A DNA stretch of 8,293 nt from Chlorobiota bacterium. Its GTDB lineage: Bacteria > Bacteroidota > Bacteroidia > Bacteroidales > B39-G9. The first letter of the stretch is position 1, and every line of letters begins with the position of its first letter. A program made the position numbers and the translations under genes. Shown piece by piece: positions 1 through 6,875 of this stretch. The notes under the pieces are model-generated. The model did not search any database and was not told the DNA's origin. It saw only the letters and a list, made by a program, of their open reading frames with translations. The stretch lies in contig DAOVJU010000134.1 in assembly GCA_030632095.1 (NCBI GenBank), positions 1 through 8,293 of the forward strand, read 5' to 3'.

Positions 1-285
1 TATAGTAAATGATAATTAAATAGAGGGTCTTTAATGAATATTATTTCAATATTTTATTTTGCCATTAATGCTAGCAGAATTTATAGGACAGGGTACTAGA
101 TTATATTTTATTAAGGGCCCCTTAAATGTTTCAAGATAAATAAAAGTATTAAAATAACTGCTTTTAATAATTAACAAATTATTTCAAGCATTTATCTTGC
201 TGACTGTTAATGATTTGATCAATTATCTACAAAATAATCAAATTATACTGTAATGTTTTCGACACTAAATCGTCATACCCATGTA
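1..285. promoter_or_regulatory. Non-coding leader region of the ECF sigma operon, with dyads
   Basis: No convincing gene is seen here. Three dyads stand out in AT-rich DNA. The first is TTAAGGG-C-CCCTTAA at 111-125, with perfect 7-base arms around one central base. The second is a perfect 10-base inverted repeat, CAAGATAAAT (132-141) and ATTTATCTTG (190-199). Inside it lies TATTAAAA (147-154) and TTTTAATA (162-169). I find no perfect TAnnTTTG box here; the nearest is one mismatch away, ending at 61. That would fit a promoter read by an alternative sigma such as the downstream ECF itself, but this is inference. The dyads could be operators or leader RNA structure. Confidence 0.4.
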
Positions 286-792
286 ATGACACAAGAAGAG
301 TTTACAAACAAAATATTTCTCCTTAAAAACAATTTATACCGGTTTGCTTTGCGTATGTTAAACAACAGCCATGAAGCAGAAGATAATGTTCAGGAAGTGT
401 TTTTAAAACTTTGGAAATTAAGAAAAACATTGCATCAGTATAAAAATATTGGAGGTTTTGCCATGACAGTGAATAAAAATATGTGTTTTGACAGATTGAA
501 AGCAAAAAAACAATCTAATATTTCATTTGACACAATTAATGAAAATAGTGACGACAGAGATACTGTACAGGAACTTGAACATAAAAACATGATTGAACAG
601 ATTGAAAAAGTAGTGGCACAATTACCTGAGCAACAAAAAATGATATTTCAATTACGCGACATCGAAGGGTACGAGTTTGAGGATATATCCCAAACACTTT
701 CTCTGAGCATAAATACTGTTAGAGTTAATTTATCACGAGCAAGAAAAAGAATAAAGGAATGCTTGCAAAAAACTTACAACTATGGATATTAA
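286..792 (+). CDS. ECF-family RNA polymerase sigma factor
   Basis: This is an extracytoplasmic-function sigma-70 factor that would direct RNA polymerase to a small envelope-related regulon. Counting from the in-frame ATG at 253, the sigma-2 region is at about residues 23-87, with the core-binding motif EAEDNVQEVFLKLW at 41-54. The sigma-4 region is at about 113-168, with LPEQQKMIFQLRDIEGY and the helix-turn-helix EDISQTLSLSINTVRVNLSRA at about 143-163, which would contact the -35 element. I prefer the ATG at 286 (MTQEEF, 168 aa) because family members usually begin just before this helix; the start at 253 adds 11 residues (MFSTLNRHTHV) not typical of the family. Neither start has a Shine-Dalgarno. 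The 3' end overlaps the next gene by 11 bases, as expected for a coupled sigma/anti-sigma pair. There is no C-terminal extension. Class is certain; target regulon is unknown. Confidence 0.93.
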   Translation: MTQEEFTNKIFLLKNNLYRFALRMLNNSHEAEDNVQEVFLKLWKLRKTLHQYKNIGGFAMTVNKNMCFDRLKAKKQSNISFDTINENSDDRDTVQELEHKNMIEQIEKVVAQLPEQQKMIFQLRDIEGYEFEDISQTLSLSINTVRVNLSRARKRIKECLQKTYNYGY

Positions 793-1348
793 ACAAATAA
801 AAATACTGATTGAAAAATACCATAATTGTGAAACTTCTGTAAAAGAAGAAAACCAGTTAAAGGAATATTTTATGCAAGAAAGTATTCCTGTGGAATTTGC
901 TGATCAAAAAAAGTATTTTCAATATCTGGTTAAAGAAAAAAACATCAAACTAACTAACCCTGATTTTGAAAAGGAATTTTTGGACAAAATCAACAATAAG
1001 CAAACTATTTTTCAGCTTTACAGGACTCCTTTAAGCATTGCCGCGAGCATTATACTTCTAATTACTGTATATTTTATTATTCCTAAAGGCTATTTGAAGA
1101 AAGACAGTTTTTTCTCGCAAGTTGAGGACACATATCAAGATCCTTATGAAGCATACCTGGAAACTAAAAAAGCACTCGCTTTCGTTGCTGAAAAAATGGA
1201 AACCGGAACTAAAGGATTGGAAAAAATATCAAAAATTGATAAGGGCTTGCAAGAGTTGAACAACTTAAAAAAAGCAGACAATGCAATGACAAAATATGGA
1301 AAAATGGCTTCAATCAACAAGATGGGCCAATTTATTATAAGCTTTTAA
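782..1348 (+). CDS. Single-pass membrane protein, probable anti-sigma factor
   Basis: The 188-residue protein has a charged cytoplasmic N-terminal domain (about 1-80, beginning MDIKQIKILIEKYHNCET), one transmembrane helix at about 83-101 (SIAASIILLITVYFIIP), and a helical periplasmic tail (about 105-188). The tail contains DPYEAYLETKKALAFVAEKM, a pattern I associate with proteins encoded beside Bacteroidota ECF factors. The N-in topology, with a small cytosolic domain next to a sigma factor, fits an anti-sigma factor that sequesters its partner at the inner membrane. No zinc-binding HxxxCxxC motif and no FecR domain are visible, so it is not a classical ZAS protein or a SusCD-type regulator. 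It starts inside the sigma gene (11-base overlap), which suggests translational coupling and a fixed stoichiometry. The anti-sigma role is inferred from topology and position. It could also be a membrane accessory protein. Confidence 0.75.
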   Translation: MDIKQIKILIEKYHNCETSVKEENQLKEYFMQESIPVEFADQKKYFQYLVKEKNIKLTNPDFEKEFLDKINNKQTIFQLYRTPLSIAASIILLITVYFIIPKGYLKKDSFFSQVEDTYQDPYEAYLETKKALAFVAEKMETGTKGLEKISKIDKGLQELNNLKKADNAMTKYGKMASINKMGQFIISF

Positions 1349-1375
1349 TAATTAATAACATATAAAATTTTAAAA

Positions 1376-1906
1376 ATGAAAACAATAATTATTTTAATCG
1401 CGACAACATTTCTATCATTAAGCTTAATAAAAGCACAAACACCGGTAGAAAAACTATTTGAAAAATACGATGGTAAGGAAAATATAACTTCGGTTTATAT
1501 TACCAGCTACATGTTCACTTTGATTTCAAAAATTGAAACCGAAGATGATGATGAAGAACTTAAAGACATTACAAGCAAGCTTGACGGGATCAAAATCCTT
1601 ATTTCTGATGATCCTGATGTTAATTTGTTTGATGAAGTAGCATCACAGCTAGGAAATGATTATAAGGAATTAATGATTGTAAAAGAAAAAGGGGAATTAG
1701 TGAAAATGCTTGTTAATGAGCAGAACGATGTTATTAAGGAGTTATTAATTCTTGTTAAGGAAGATTATAACAATGAATCCGTTGTGCTGGTTATTTCAGG
1801 TGATATAGACCTGAACAGTATTTCAAAACTATCAAAGTCATTGGATATAAAAGGAATGGAGCATCTTGATAAGGTGAATGATGATACAATTAAGAAGGTC
1901 GATTAA
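1376..1906 (+). CDS. DUF4252 family protein, secreted (periplasmic)
   Basis: The 176-residue protein has a Sec signal peptide (MKTIIILIATTFLSLSLIKA, probable cleavage after A20, before Q21). The mature part opens with EKLFEKYDGKENITSVYIT and continues with DGIKILISDD, the secretion of small alpha/beta segments seen in DUF4252, a Bacteroidota family of unknown function often encoded next to ECF sigma factors. The middle is very acidic (EDDDEELKD at about 56-64). The second half alternates beta strands (ELMIVKEKG, ELLILVKED, SVVLVISGDIDL). It begins 27 bases after the anti-sigma gene and is followed 24 bases later by a paralogue, so it is almost certainly co-transcribed. It could be a regulon product or an envelope partner of the anti-sigma tail; the sequence does not decide between these. 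The signal has no lipobox, unlike the next gene. Confidence 0.82.
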   Translation: MKTIIILIATTFLSLSLIKAQTPVEKLFEKYDGKENITSVYITSYMFTLISKIETEDDDEELKDITSKLDGIKILISDDPDVNLFDEVASQLGNDYKELMIVKEKGELVKMLVNEQNDVIKELLILVKEDYNNESVVLVISGDIDLNSISKLSKSLDIKGMEHLDKVNDDTIKKVD

Positions 1907-1930
1907 GTTTAATAAATAATCTAAACTTTA

Positions 1931-2461
1931 ATGAAAATGAAAAATCTAAAAACACAATTTATAACAGTCCTGTTGGTAGTTTCCATTCTAATACCTGCAT
2001 GTGTTGAAAACGAAACATCAAAATTCAGTTCAAAAAAATTCCTCAAATCCTATAAAAACAGCGAGTATGTAATAAGCTTTAGTTTACCTCCGGCCTTATT
2101 ACGCTTATTTATTGACAGAGATGAAAAGGAACTCAGAGAGTTGCTGAAACAAATAGACGATATGCAATTCCTTATTTTTGAAGATGATTATTTTACCGGC
2201 ACTTCATCAAAAGAATTATTTGCAGAAATTGATAAAGAGTTAATAGCGCACAATTTTCAGGATCTGATCATTATAAAGGAAAGCAACGAACAAGTAAAAT
2301 TTAAAATTCGCGAAAACGAAAACAAAGTAAAAGACCTGATAATGCTTGTTGCTGGTAACAATGAAATGGTTATTATGAATATTTCGGGTAACATTAATCT
2401 ATCCGATATTGAATTGATCACGGATAATATTGATGTGCATAAGGTAAAAAACTATCATTAA
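1931..2461 (+). CDS. DUF4252-like lipoprotein, diverged paralogue
   Basis: This is a 176-residue predicted lipoprotein. The signal has a hydrophobic core (FITVLLVVSIL) and a lipobox IPAC with the acylated cysteine at 24. The mature chain lines up with the preceding protein along most of its length: ELRELLKQIDDMQFLIFEDD against ELKDITSKLDGIKILISDD, DLIIIKESNEQVKFKI against ELMIVKEKGELVKMLV, and MVIMNISGNINLSDIE against VVLVISGDIDLNSIS. The pair therefore looks like an old tandem duplication, with one copy soluble and one membrane-anchored. The opening of the domain (KKFLKSYKNSEYVISFSL) has drifted from the usual FxKY-type start, so DUF4252 membership rests mainly on the paralogue. A second in-frame ATG at 1937 would shorten it by only two residues. 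It is the last gene of the ECF operon; a small hairpin follows the stop by 17 bases. Confidence 0.78.
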   Translation: MKMKNLKTQFITVLLVVSILIPACVENETSKFSSKKFLKSYKNSEYVISFSLPPALLRLFIDRDEKELRELLKQIDDMQFLIFEDDYFTGTSSKELFAEIDKELIAHNFQDLIIIKESNEQVKFKIRENENKVKDLIMLVAGNNEMVIMNISGNINLSDIELITDNIDVHKVKNYH

Positions 2462-2478
2462 ATATAATTATTTACTTA

Positions 2479-2494
2479 TTGGTGATAACACCAA
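2479..2494. terminator. Small hairpin after the ECF operon, possible terminator
   Basis: TTGGTG-ATAA-CACCAA forms a 6-base-pair stem with a four-base loop, starting 17 bases past the last stop codon of the sigma operon. Two more T-A pairs are possible outside one A-A mismatch. It is followed by AAAAGGG rather than a T tract, so it is not a textbook intrinsic terminator for rightward transcription. It may instead protect the 3' end. Confidence 0.35.
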
Positions 2495-2534
2495 AAAGGG
2501 CATAAATAGAAATAATAGCTGTCCTGAAAAATGA

Positions 2535-2566
2535 AACCTGTCAGGTTGATTAAAACCTGATAGGTT
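2535..2566. repeat. AACCTG-type palindromic repeat forming a 13-bp hairpin
   Basis: AACCTGTCAGGTT (2535-2547) and AACCTGATAGGTT (2554-2566) are separated by the six-base loop GATTAA. Each half is itself a near-palindrome, and the two halves pair with each other along all 13 positions, with a single G-U wobble (2540/2561). Motifs of the AACCTG(T/A)CAGGTT type recur between genes in many Bacteroidota genomes, as far as I recall. Its placement after an operon and before an unrelated gene fits an intergenic repeat or a bidirectional transcription stop. There is a short TCTTTTTA run at 2573-2580. Confidence 0.6.
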
Positions 2567-2589
2567 GAAAAATCTTTTTATAAGTTTTC

Positions 2590-2597
2590 TAAATTTG
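2590..2597 (+). promoter_or_regulatory. Candidate -7 box (TAnnTTTG) for the FtsX permease gene
   Basis: TAAATTTG is a perfect match to the Bacteroidota -7 consensus TAnnTTTG. A TTG at 2565-2567 could serve as the -33 element, but the 22-base gap is longer than usual. Transcription from here would give a leader of about 150 bases that includes the 2695-2733 stem-loop. The eight-base motif is expected by chance at some frequency in AT-rich DNA, so confidence is modest. Confidence 0.35.
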
Positions 2598-2694
2598 TCT
2601 TTTTTAATATTTCAATATTAAGAAATTATTATCTAATATTCTATTTATAACAACATCAAAAAACATTAATAAAAATCCATTATTTTGTAACAAA

Positions 2695-2733
2695 TAGGTT
2701 TTTTATACGTCTTTATATGTGTATGAAAACCTA
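2695..2733 (+). promoter_or_regulatory. Stem-loop just upstream of the permease start
   Basis: TAGGTTTT (2695-2702) pairs perfectly with AAAACCTA (2726-2733). The stem then continues through a T-G wobble (2703/2725), one bulged T (2704) and four more pairs (ATAC 2705-2708 with GTAT 2721-2724), closing on a 12-base loop. It ends 21 bases before the ATG at 2755. It may be an operator dyad or an RNA structure controlling ribosome access; the sequence does not discriminate. Confidence 0.45.
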
Positions 2734-2754
2734 ATAATTATATCAATCTGAATT

Positions 2755-5175
2755 ATGTTTAAAAATCTTCTAAAACATAGCCTGCGTGCATTAAACAGGC
2801 AAAAAGGATATGTACTCATTAATATTGTTGGATTATCTATTGGTATAGCTTGTAGCCTCATTATACTACTGTTCATTTTACACCAATTAAGTTATGATCA
2901 GTTTTACGAGAATAAAGATAGAATTTACAGGGTTATTTTAAGTGGAAAAATCGGAGGCCAGGAATTAGATGTTTCATCAACAGCTTCCCCTATTGGCCCG
3001 ACAATGTATAACGAATTTCCTGAAGTAGAAGATTATACACGGTTCAATGTATGGAGTGAAACTATAATAAAATACAATGACAAGCATTTTATTGAAAAAG
3101 CTTTTTTAGAAGTTGACTCATCTTTCTTCAACATTTTCTCCATAAAGTTATTGGAAGGTAACAAAAAAGAAGTACTCAATGCACCACATAAACTGGTTTT
3201 ATCAGAATCTGCAAAAAAGAAAATGTTTGGGAGGGAAGATGCTATAAATAAATTGCTTTATGTGGGAACAGATACAATTCCATATACAGTTACGGGTATT
3301 ATGGAAGATATACCGGAAACCTCACATTTCAACGCCAATGTATTAGGCTCTTTTATGACCAACCACAGAGCAAATGATGATCACTGGACATCAAACAGTT
3401 TCGATACATATTTGCTGCTCAATAAGGGATCTGATCCGGATCAGGTTAATGAAAGAATTCCCGACTTGATTTACAAATATGTTGGTCCTGAGATTGAACA
3501 ATATCTGGGAATAAGCCTGGATGAGTTCTTTTCTCAGGGTAACAGGTATACTTATTATTTGCAATCATTAACTGATATCCATCTTGATAATTCCATTCAG
3601 CATGATCTTAAACCTACAAGCGATCCGAAATACCTTTTGATATTTGGAAGTATTGCATTATTGATCATAGTTATTGCAGCTATAAATTTCATGAACCTAT
3701 CCACTGCTCAGGCTTCAACAAGAGCAAAAGAAGTTGGAATAAAAAAAGTTAGCGGTTCACCCAGAAGTACTCTTATAAGTCAGTTTTTAACAGAATCAAT
3801 TCTTTTATCTTTCTTTTCACTGCTAATTGCCATATTTATCATAGAACTCTCATTACCCTATTTTAATAGTCTTCTGGAAACAAAACTACATATCGATTAC
3901 CTGAATAATTGGTATACAATTCCTTCACTTTTAATATTGTCAATATTTGTTGGCCTTTTAGCAGGCAGTTATCCTTCTTTTTACCTTTCTTCATTTAAAC
4001 CAATTGGAGTATTAAAAGGAAAGATTGGGAGCAGTATGAAAAATGGTAAATTGAGAAGTGTTTTGGTTGTACTTCAGTTTGCAATTTCTATTATTCTTAT
4101 TGTTGGAACAATGATCATGTTCAGGCAAATAAAATTCATGCTAAATAAAGAACTTGGTTTTAATAAAGAACAACTAATGGTTATATCACAGGCGGAGACA
4201 GTAGGAAATCGTGTTAATGCTTTTAAAAATGCTGTTTTAAATATTCCGGGTGTTGAAAATATTACAGCATCTACTGCAGCACCAGGACATAACAACAATA
4301 ACAATGCCTATATGATGGAAGGACGTGCAGAAGAAACATTTTTATTAAATACAAACTGGGTAGATTATGATTTTTTTGATACTTATGATATTAAACTTTC
4401 CTCAGGAAGGTTTTTTAACGAAACATATTCTACTGATAGTTCGGCATGTATAGTAAACAAAAGTGCTGTAAAAGGGTTTAACCTTGATGATCCTTTAACC
4501 ACACGATTTATTTCTCCTTCCGATGATGGCGAAATTATTTATTTACCTGTAATTGGTGTTGCTGAAGATTTTCATCATGAATCACTTCATAGTAAAATAA
4601 CTCCATACATGTTTAAATTCAAAGATGAAACAAATAACTGGGGATATATAAGCATAAGATTGGCTAATTCGGCTTCAAAAAATACAATAAAAGAGATTGA
4701 AAAAGTATGGAAAGAATTTACATCTAATGTTCCGCTTCAGTATTTCTTTATGGATCAGGATTTTGACCGCATGTACAAGGAAGAGAAACAGAATGCCCGG
4801 TTATCAGTTATTTTTGCAATTATTGCGATACTAATAGCCACATTGGGATTATTTGGATTGACTTCTTTTACCGTACAGCAACGCACAAAAGAAATTGGTA
4901 TTAGAAGGGCGCTGGGAGCTTCTGTATCTAATATATTTTATTTGATCACAAAAGAGACATTAATTCTTGTAACCATTTCAACCCTTATTGCATGGCCTTT
5001 GATATATTTAGTTGCAAAAAACTGGTTGCAAAACTATCATTATAGAATCAATCTGAGTGCTTTTGATTTTGCATTTGGTTTTGCAATAGCAATTGTAATT
5101 GCCATAACAACAATAAGTTATCGCACTCTTAAAGCAGCAGGTGTTAATCCTTCCGATTCATTGCGTTATGAATAG
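2755..5175 (+). CDS. MacB/FtsX-type ABC transporter permease (double FtsX domain)
   Basis: The 806-residue protein is an inner-membrane permease of the MacB/LolC superfamily in the long Bacteroidota form. Eight membrane spans are visible at about 20-43, 294-313, 349-368, 388-409, 434-455, 683-705, 736-756 and 771-790. Two large periplasmic MacB-PCD-like domains occupy about 44-290 and 456-680. Each half has the FtsX coupling helix: RAKEVGIKKVSGSPR (323-337) and RTKEIGIRRALGAS (710-723). The chain ends with the usual KAAGVNPSDSLRYE. Such permeases use a separate cytoplasmic ATPase to drive mechanotransmission, moving lipoproteins, peptides or antimicrobials rather than small solutes. No ATPase gene lies beside it here, so the partner must be encoded elsewhere. 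It is complete, starts at MFKNLLKHSLRALNRQKGY like its relatives, and has a 293-base leader of its own. The asparagine run at 513-517 is locally repetitive. Substrate unknown. Confidence 0.93.
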   Translation: MFKNLLKHSLRALNRQKGYVLINIVGLSIGIACSLIILLFILHQLSYDQFYENKDRIYRVILSGKIGGQELDVSSTASPIGPTMYNEFPEVEDYTRFNVWSETIIKYNDKHFIEKAFLEVDSSFFNIFSIKLLEGNKKEVLNAPHKLVLSESAKKKMFGREDAINKLLYVGTDTIPYTVTGIMEDIPETSHFNANVLGSFMTNHRANDDHWTSNSFDTYLLLNKGSDPDQVNERIPDLIYKYVGPEIEQYLGISLDEFFSQGNRYTYYLQSLTDIHLDNSIQHDLKPTSDPKYLLIFGSIALLIIVIAAINFMNLSTAQASTRAKEVGIKKVSGSPRSTLISQFLTESILLSFFSLLIAIFIIELSLPYFNSLLETKLHIDYLNNWYTIPSLLILSIFVGLLAGSYPSFYLSSFKPIGVLKGKIGSSMKNGKLRSVLVVLQFAISIILIVGTMIMFRQIKFMLNKELGFNKEQLMVISQAETVGNRVNAFKNAVLNIPGVENITASTAAPGHNNNNNAYMMEGRAEETFLLNTNWVDYDFFDTYDIKLSSGRFFNETYSTDSSACIVNKSAVKGFNLDDPLTTRFISPSDDGEIIYLPVIGVAEDFHHESLHSKITPYMFKFKDETNNWGYISIRLANSASKNTIKEIEKVWKEFTSNVPLQYFFMDQDFDRMYKEEKQNARLSVIFAIIAILIATLGLFGLTSFTVQQRTKEIGIRRALGASVSNIFYLITKETLILVTISTLIAWPLIYLVAKNWLQNYHYRINLSAFDFAFGFAIAIVIAITTISYRTLKAAGVNPSDSLRYE

Positions 5176-5201
5176 GATTGGTTTTGGTGTCATGTCAGAC
5201 G

Positions 5202-5236
5202 TAAACACACGCGTTACATTTCATTAAACGCACGCG
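5202..5236. repeat. GC-rich imperfect direct repeat between convergent genes
   Basis: TAAACACACGCG (5202-5213) and TAAACGCACGCG (5225-5236) match at 11 of 12 positions with a 23-base period. The CpG-rich tracts contrast with the AT-rich surroundings. Alternative weak stems are possible (GCGTT 5211-5215 with AACGC 5227-5231, or CGCGT 5210-5214 with ACGCG 5232-5236). The site lies 27 bases after the permease stop in the convergent gap 5176-5358, where a transcription stop is expected; the rest of that gap shows nothing recognisable. Confidence 0.4.
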
Positions 5237-5358
5237 ATTGGGTCTTCCTTTTTTAAGAAATTGAAATTTAGTTTCATAGCTAATATAATTTAAGTTAATA
5301 AAATATAAATGAATACTTGTTTATTTGCTTTTTTCCAGATGTCTTTTTATTTGTATTT

Positions 5359-6600
5359 TTATTTTACCACAATCGCTTTTTTAACCTGCATTTGATTATC
5401 AGATAATAATTTATAAAAATATATTCCGGATGGAACTTTAGTTCCGCAATAATCATCACCTTTCCATATAATTGAATAATTTCCTTTATTATAAGTTTTA
5501 TTTTCTATGATTTTATTGACTACTTGTCCTTTGTAATCATATATTAATATTGAAACCGGAATATTGTTTTTCCTGATCTCAAAATCAATTGTTGTTTGTT
5601 CTTTAAACGGATTAGGATAATTCTTGTTTAATACTAAATACTTAGTAGTTGTGGGTAAAATATCAATTTCTATTTCATTTACACCAACTACATTTGGTGT
5701 GCTCCTGGGATTTACAATACCGTCTACATTCATAAACCGGGGAAACCAGTTGGTTGAAGTAGTACTACATATTCCATCGCCTATGGTATCTATGGGCTCT
5801 CCTAGTGTAGTATCTGCGTCATTGTTGCCAAAACCGAGGTAACAATTATCTAAAAAACCTCCATTTATAACTACTTTATCATAATCACAACCTGCTCCCC
5901 AAAAACTATGAACCCCTGGCATGATATTACATCCGTACATTAAGGGTGACGGATAATAAACAGTGTCAACAAATACTCTGCACATAACAGCAACACATAC
6001 CTTAAGAATATCAAAATTGCAATAACTTATTATTGGATAGCTTTCATCTCTGCAATTTATTGCAGCTCCTCCGCCTGTCTCCCTAATTGACCACATGTAA
6101 CTTATATTACAATGATCTATTATTGGTGAAGAATTATAACACTTTATCGCATACTCCATTGCTGGTGTATTTGTTCCTCTTAAATAACAATACTTCATTA
6201 TACTTTCACCATTTGGAGAAGTGTCAAAAAACTTAATACCATCCCAGTATTCACCATTATCAAAATCATATTCAGGATCGCCTAAAAAGATAGGTTGTTC
6301 CTTTGTACCAATGGCTAAAAACGTTCCATAAATTTCCATTCCATATGATGTAGATTTTCCTTCGTTCTTTGCATTGCAAAATTTTAAATTTTCACCAGGA
6401 TTAATGATCAGTGTATCGTTTTCTAAGATTTCAATATCACACCAAATTTCATATTGTGAAGTGGTGTTGTTAAATGAAATATACTCTGTTTCCTGATCAA
6501 TCATTTCCATGGTATAGGCTATGCCTTCATTGGAAGATGTCCAGGCGTATGTGTTTTTAAAAACAATAATTATCAATACAAATAAAATTATCTTTTTCAT
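5359..6600 (-). CDS. Secreted right-handed beta-helix protein with T9SS type A sorting domain
   Basis: The 413-residue protein is a predicted cell-surface or secreted cargo of the type IX secretion system. It has a Sec signal peptide (MKKIILFVLIIIVFKNTYA, cleavage after A19). Residues about 50-260 look like a right-handed parallel beta-helix: LIINPGENLKF, GMEIYGTFLAIGTKEQPIF and YWDGIKFF are typical entry rungs. They are followed by rungs ending YCYL (137-140), HCNI (163-166), YCNF (193-196), GCNI (223-226) and NCYL (252-255). The C-terminal sorting domain (about 326-413) has the hallmark NYPNPF, then VSILIYDYKGQVV, the conserved SGIYFYKL and a basic tail KKAIVVK. T9SS removes this domain and usually attaches the cargo to anionic lipopolysaccharide. 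Fourteen cysteines is unusually many for such a protein. No catalytic site is recognised, so it may bind a polysaccharide or be structural. It is transcribed convergently with the permease and divergently from the serpin. Confidence 0.88.
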   Translation of the reverse strand: MKKIILFVLIIIVFKNTYAWTSSNEGIAYTMEMIDQETEYISFNNTTSQYEIWCDIEILENDTLIINPGENLKFCNAKNEGKSTSYGMEIYGTFLAIGTKEQPIFLGDPEYDFDNGEYWDGIKFFDTSPNGESIMKYCYLRGTNTPAMEYAIKCYNSSPIIDHCNISYMWSIRETGGGAAINCRDESYPIISYCNFDILKVCVAVMCRVFVDTVYYPSPLMYGCNIMPGVHSFWGAGCDYDKVVINGGFLDNCYLGFGNNDADTTLGEPIDTIGDGICSTTSTNWFPRFMNVDGIVNPRSTPNVVGVNEIEIDILPTTTKYLVLNKNYPNPFKEQTTIDFEIRKNNIPVSILIYDYKGQVVNKIIENKTYNKGNYSIIWKGDDYCGTKVPSGIYFYKLLSDNQMQVKKAIVVK

Positions 6601-6692
6601 TCCAATATATTTTTATTTAAACTACTTATAATCAAAAACTTATTTATATTCTTTGTGCAAAGTGTGCCTTTTCTCTAATAGTTAAGCAGGTG

Positions 6693-6700
6693 CAAAAATA
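6693..6700 (-). promoter_or_regulatory. Candidate -7 box (TAnnTTTG) for the T9SS gene
   Basis: Read on the minus strand the sequence is TATTTTTG, a perfect match to the Bacteroidota -7 consensus, about 93 bases upstream of the T9SS start codon. No clear TTTG -33 element is present about 20 bases further upstream, so the assignment is tentative. The remainder of the divergent gap 6601-6875 is very AT-rich. It holds a 12-base dyad CTTTGTGCAAAG at 6651-6662 and no perfect TAnnTTTG box on the plus strand for the serpin. Confidence 0.35.
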
Positions 6701-6875
6701 ATAAATCATGCATAATAAATAGTATGATATTAATTATCTTTTGTTTTAAAGCCTTTTAATATTAATTTTTTAAATTCATAATTTTCATTTATAATTTTTC
6801 AAGGTGCAACCCTTTAAACAAAATAATCATCATAGGAGAAATAATTGAATATTAAACCTTAAAAACCATGAAAAA

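Noticed and set aside
286..1348. Sus-type or iron-uptake ECF/FecR regulatory pair
   Set aside because: The membrane protein has no FecR domain and no TonB receptor or SusCD genes follow; DUF4252 genes do instead.
4074..4304. 76-codon open frame on the minus strand
   Set aside because: It is antisense inside the permease gene, whose protein is well conserved across this stretch; there is no independent evidence of coding.
4291..4305. AAC/AAT codon run as a coding microsatellite
   Set aside because: Only five mixed codons for asparagine in a periplasmic loop; too short and impure to argue for slippage or a special function.
5624..5842. 72-codon open frame on the plus strand
   Set aside because: It lies wholly inside the T9SS gene on the other strand, has no recognisable domain and no start context, and is a shadow frame.
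6801..6814. AAGG...CCTT dyad upstream of the serpin as an operator
   Set aside because: The arms are only four bases long, which is expected by chance.
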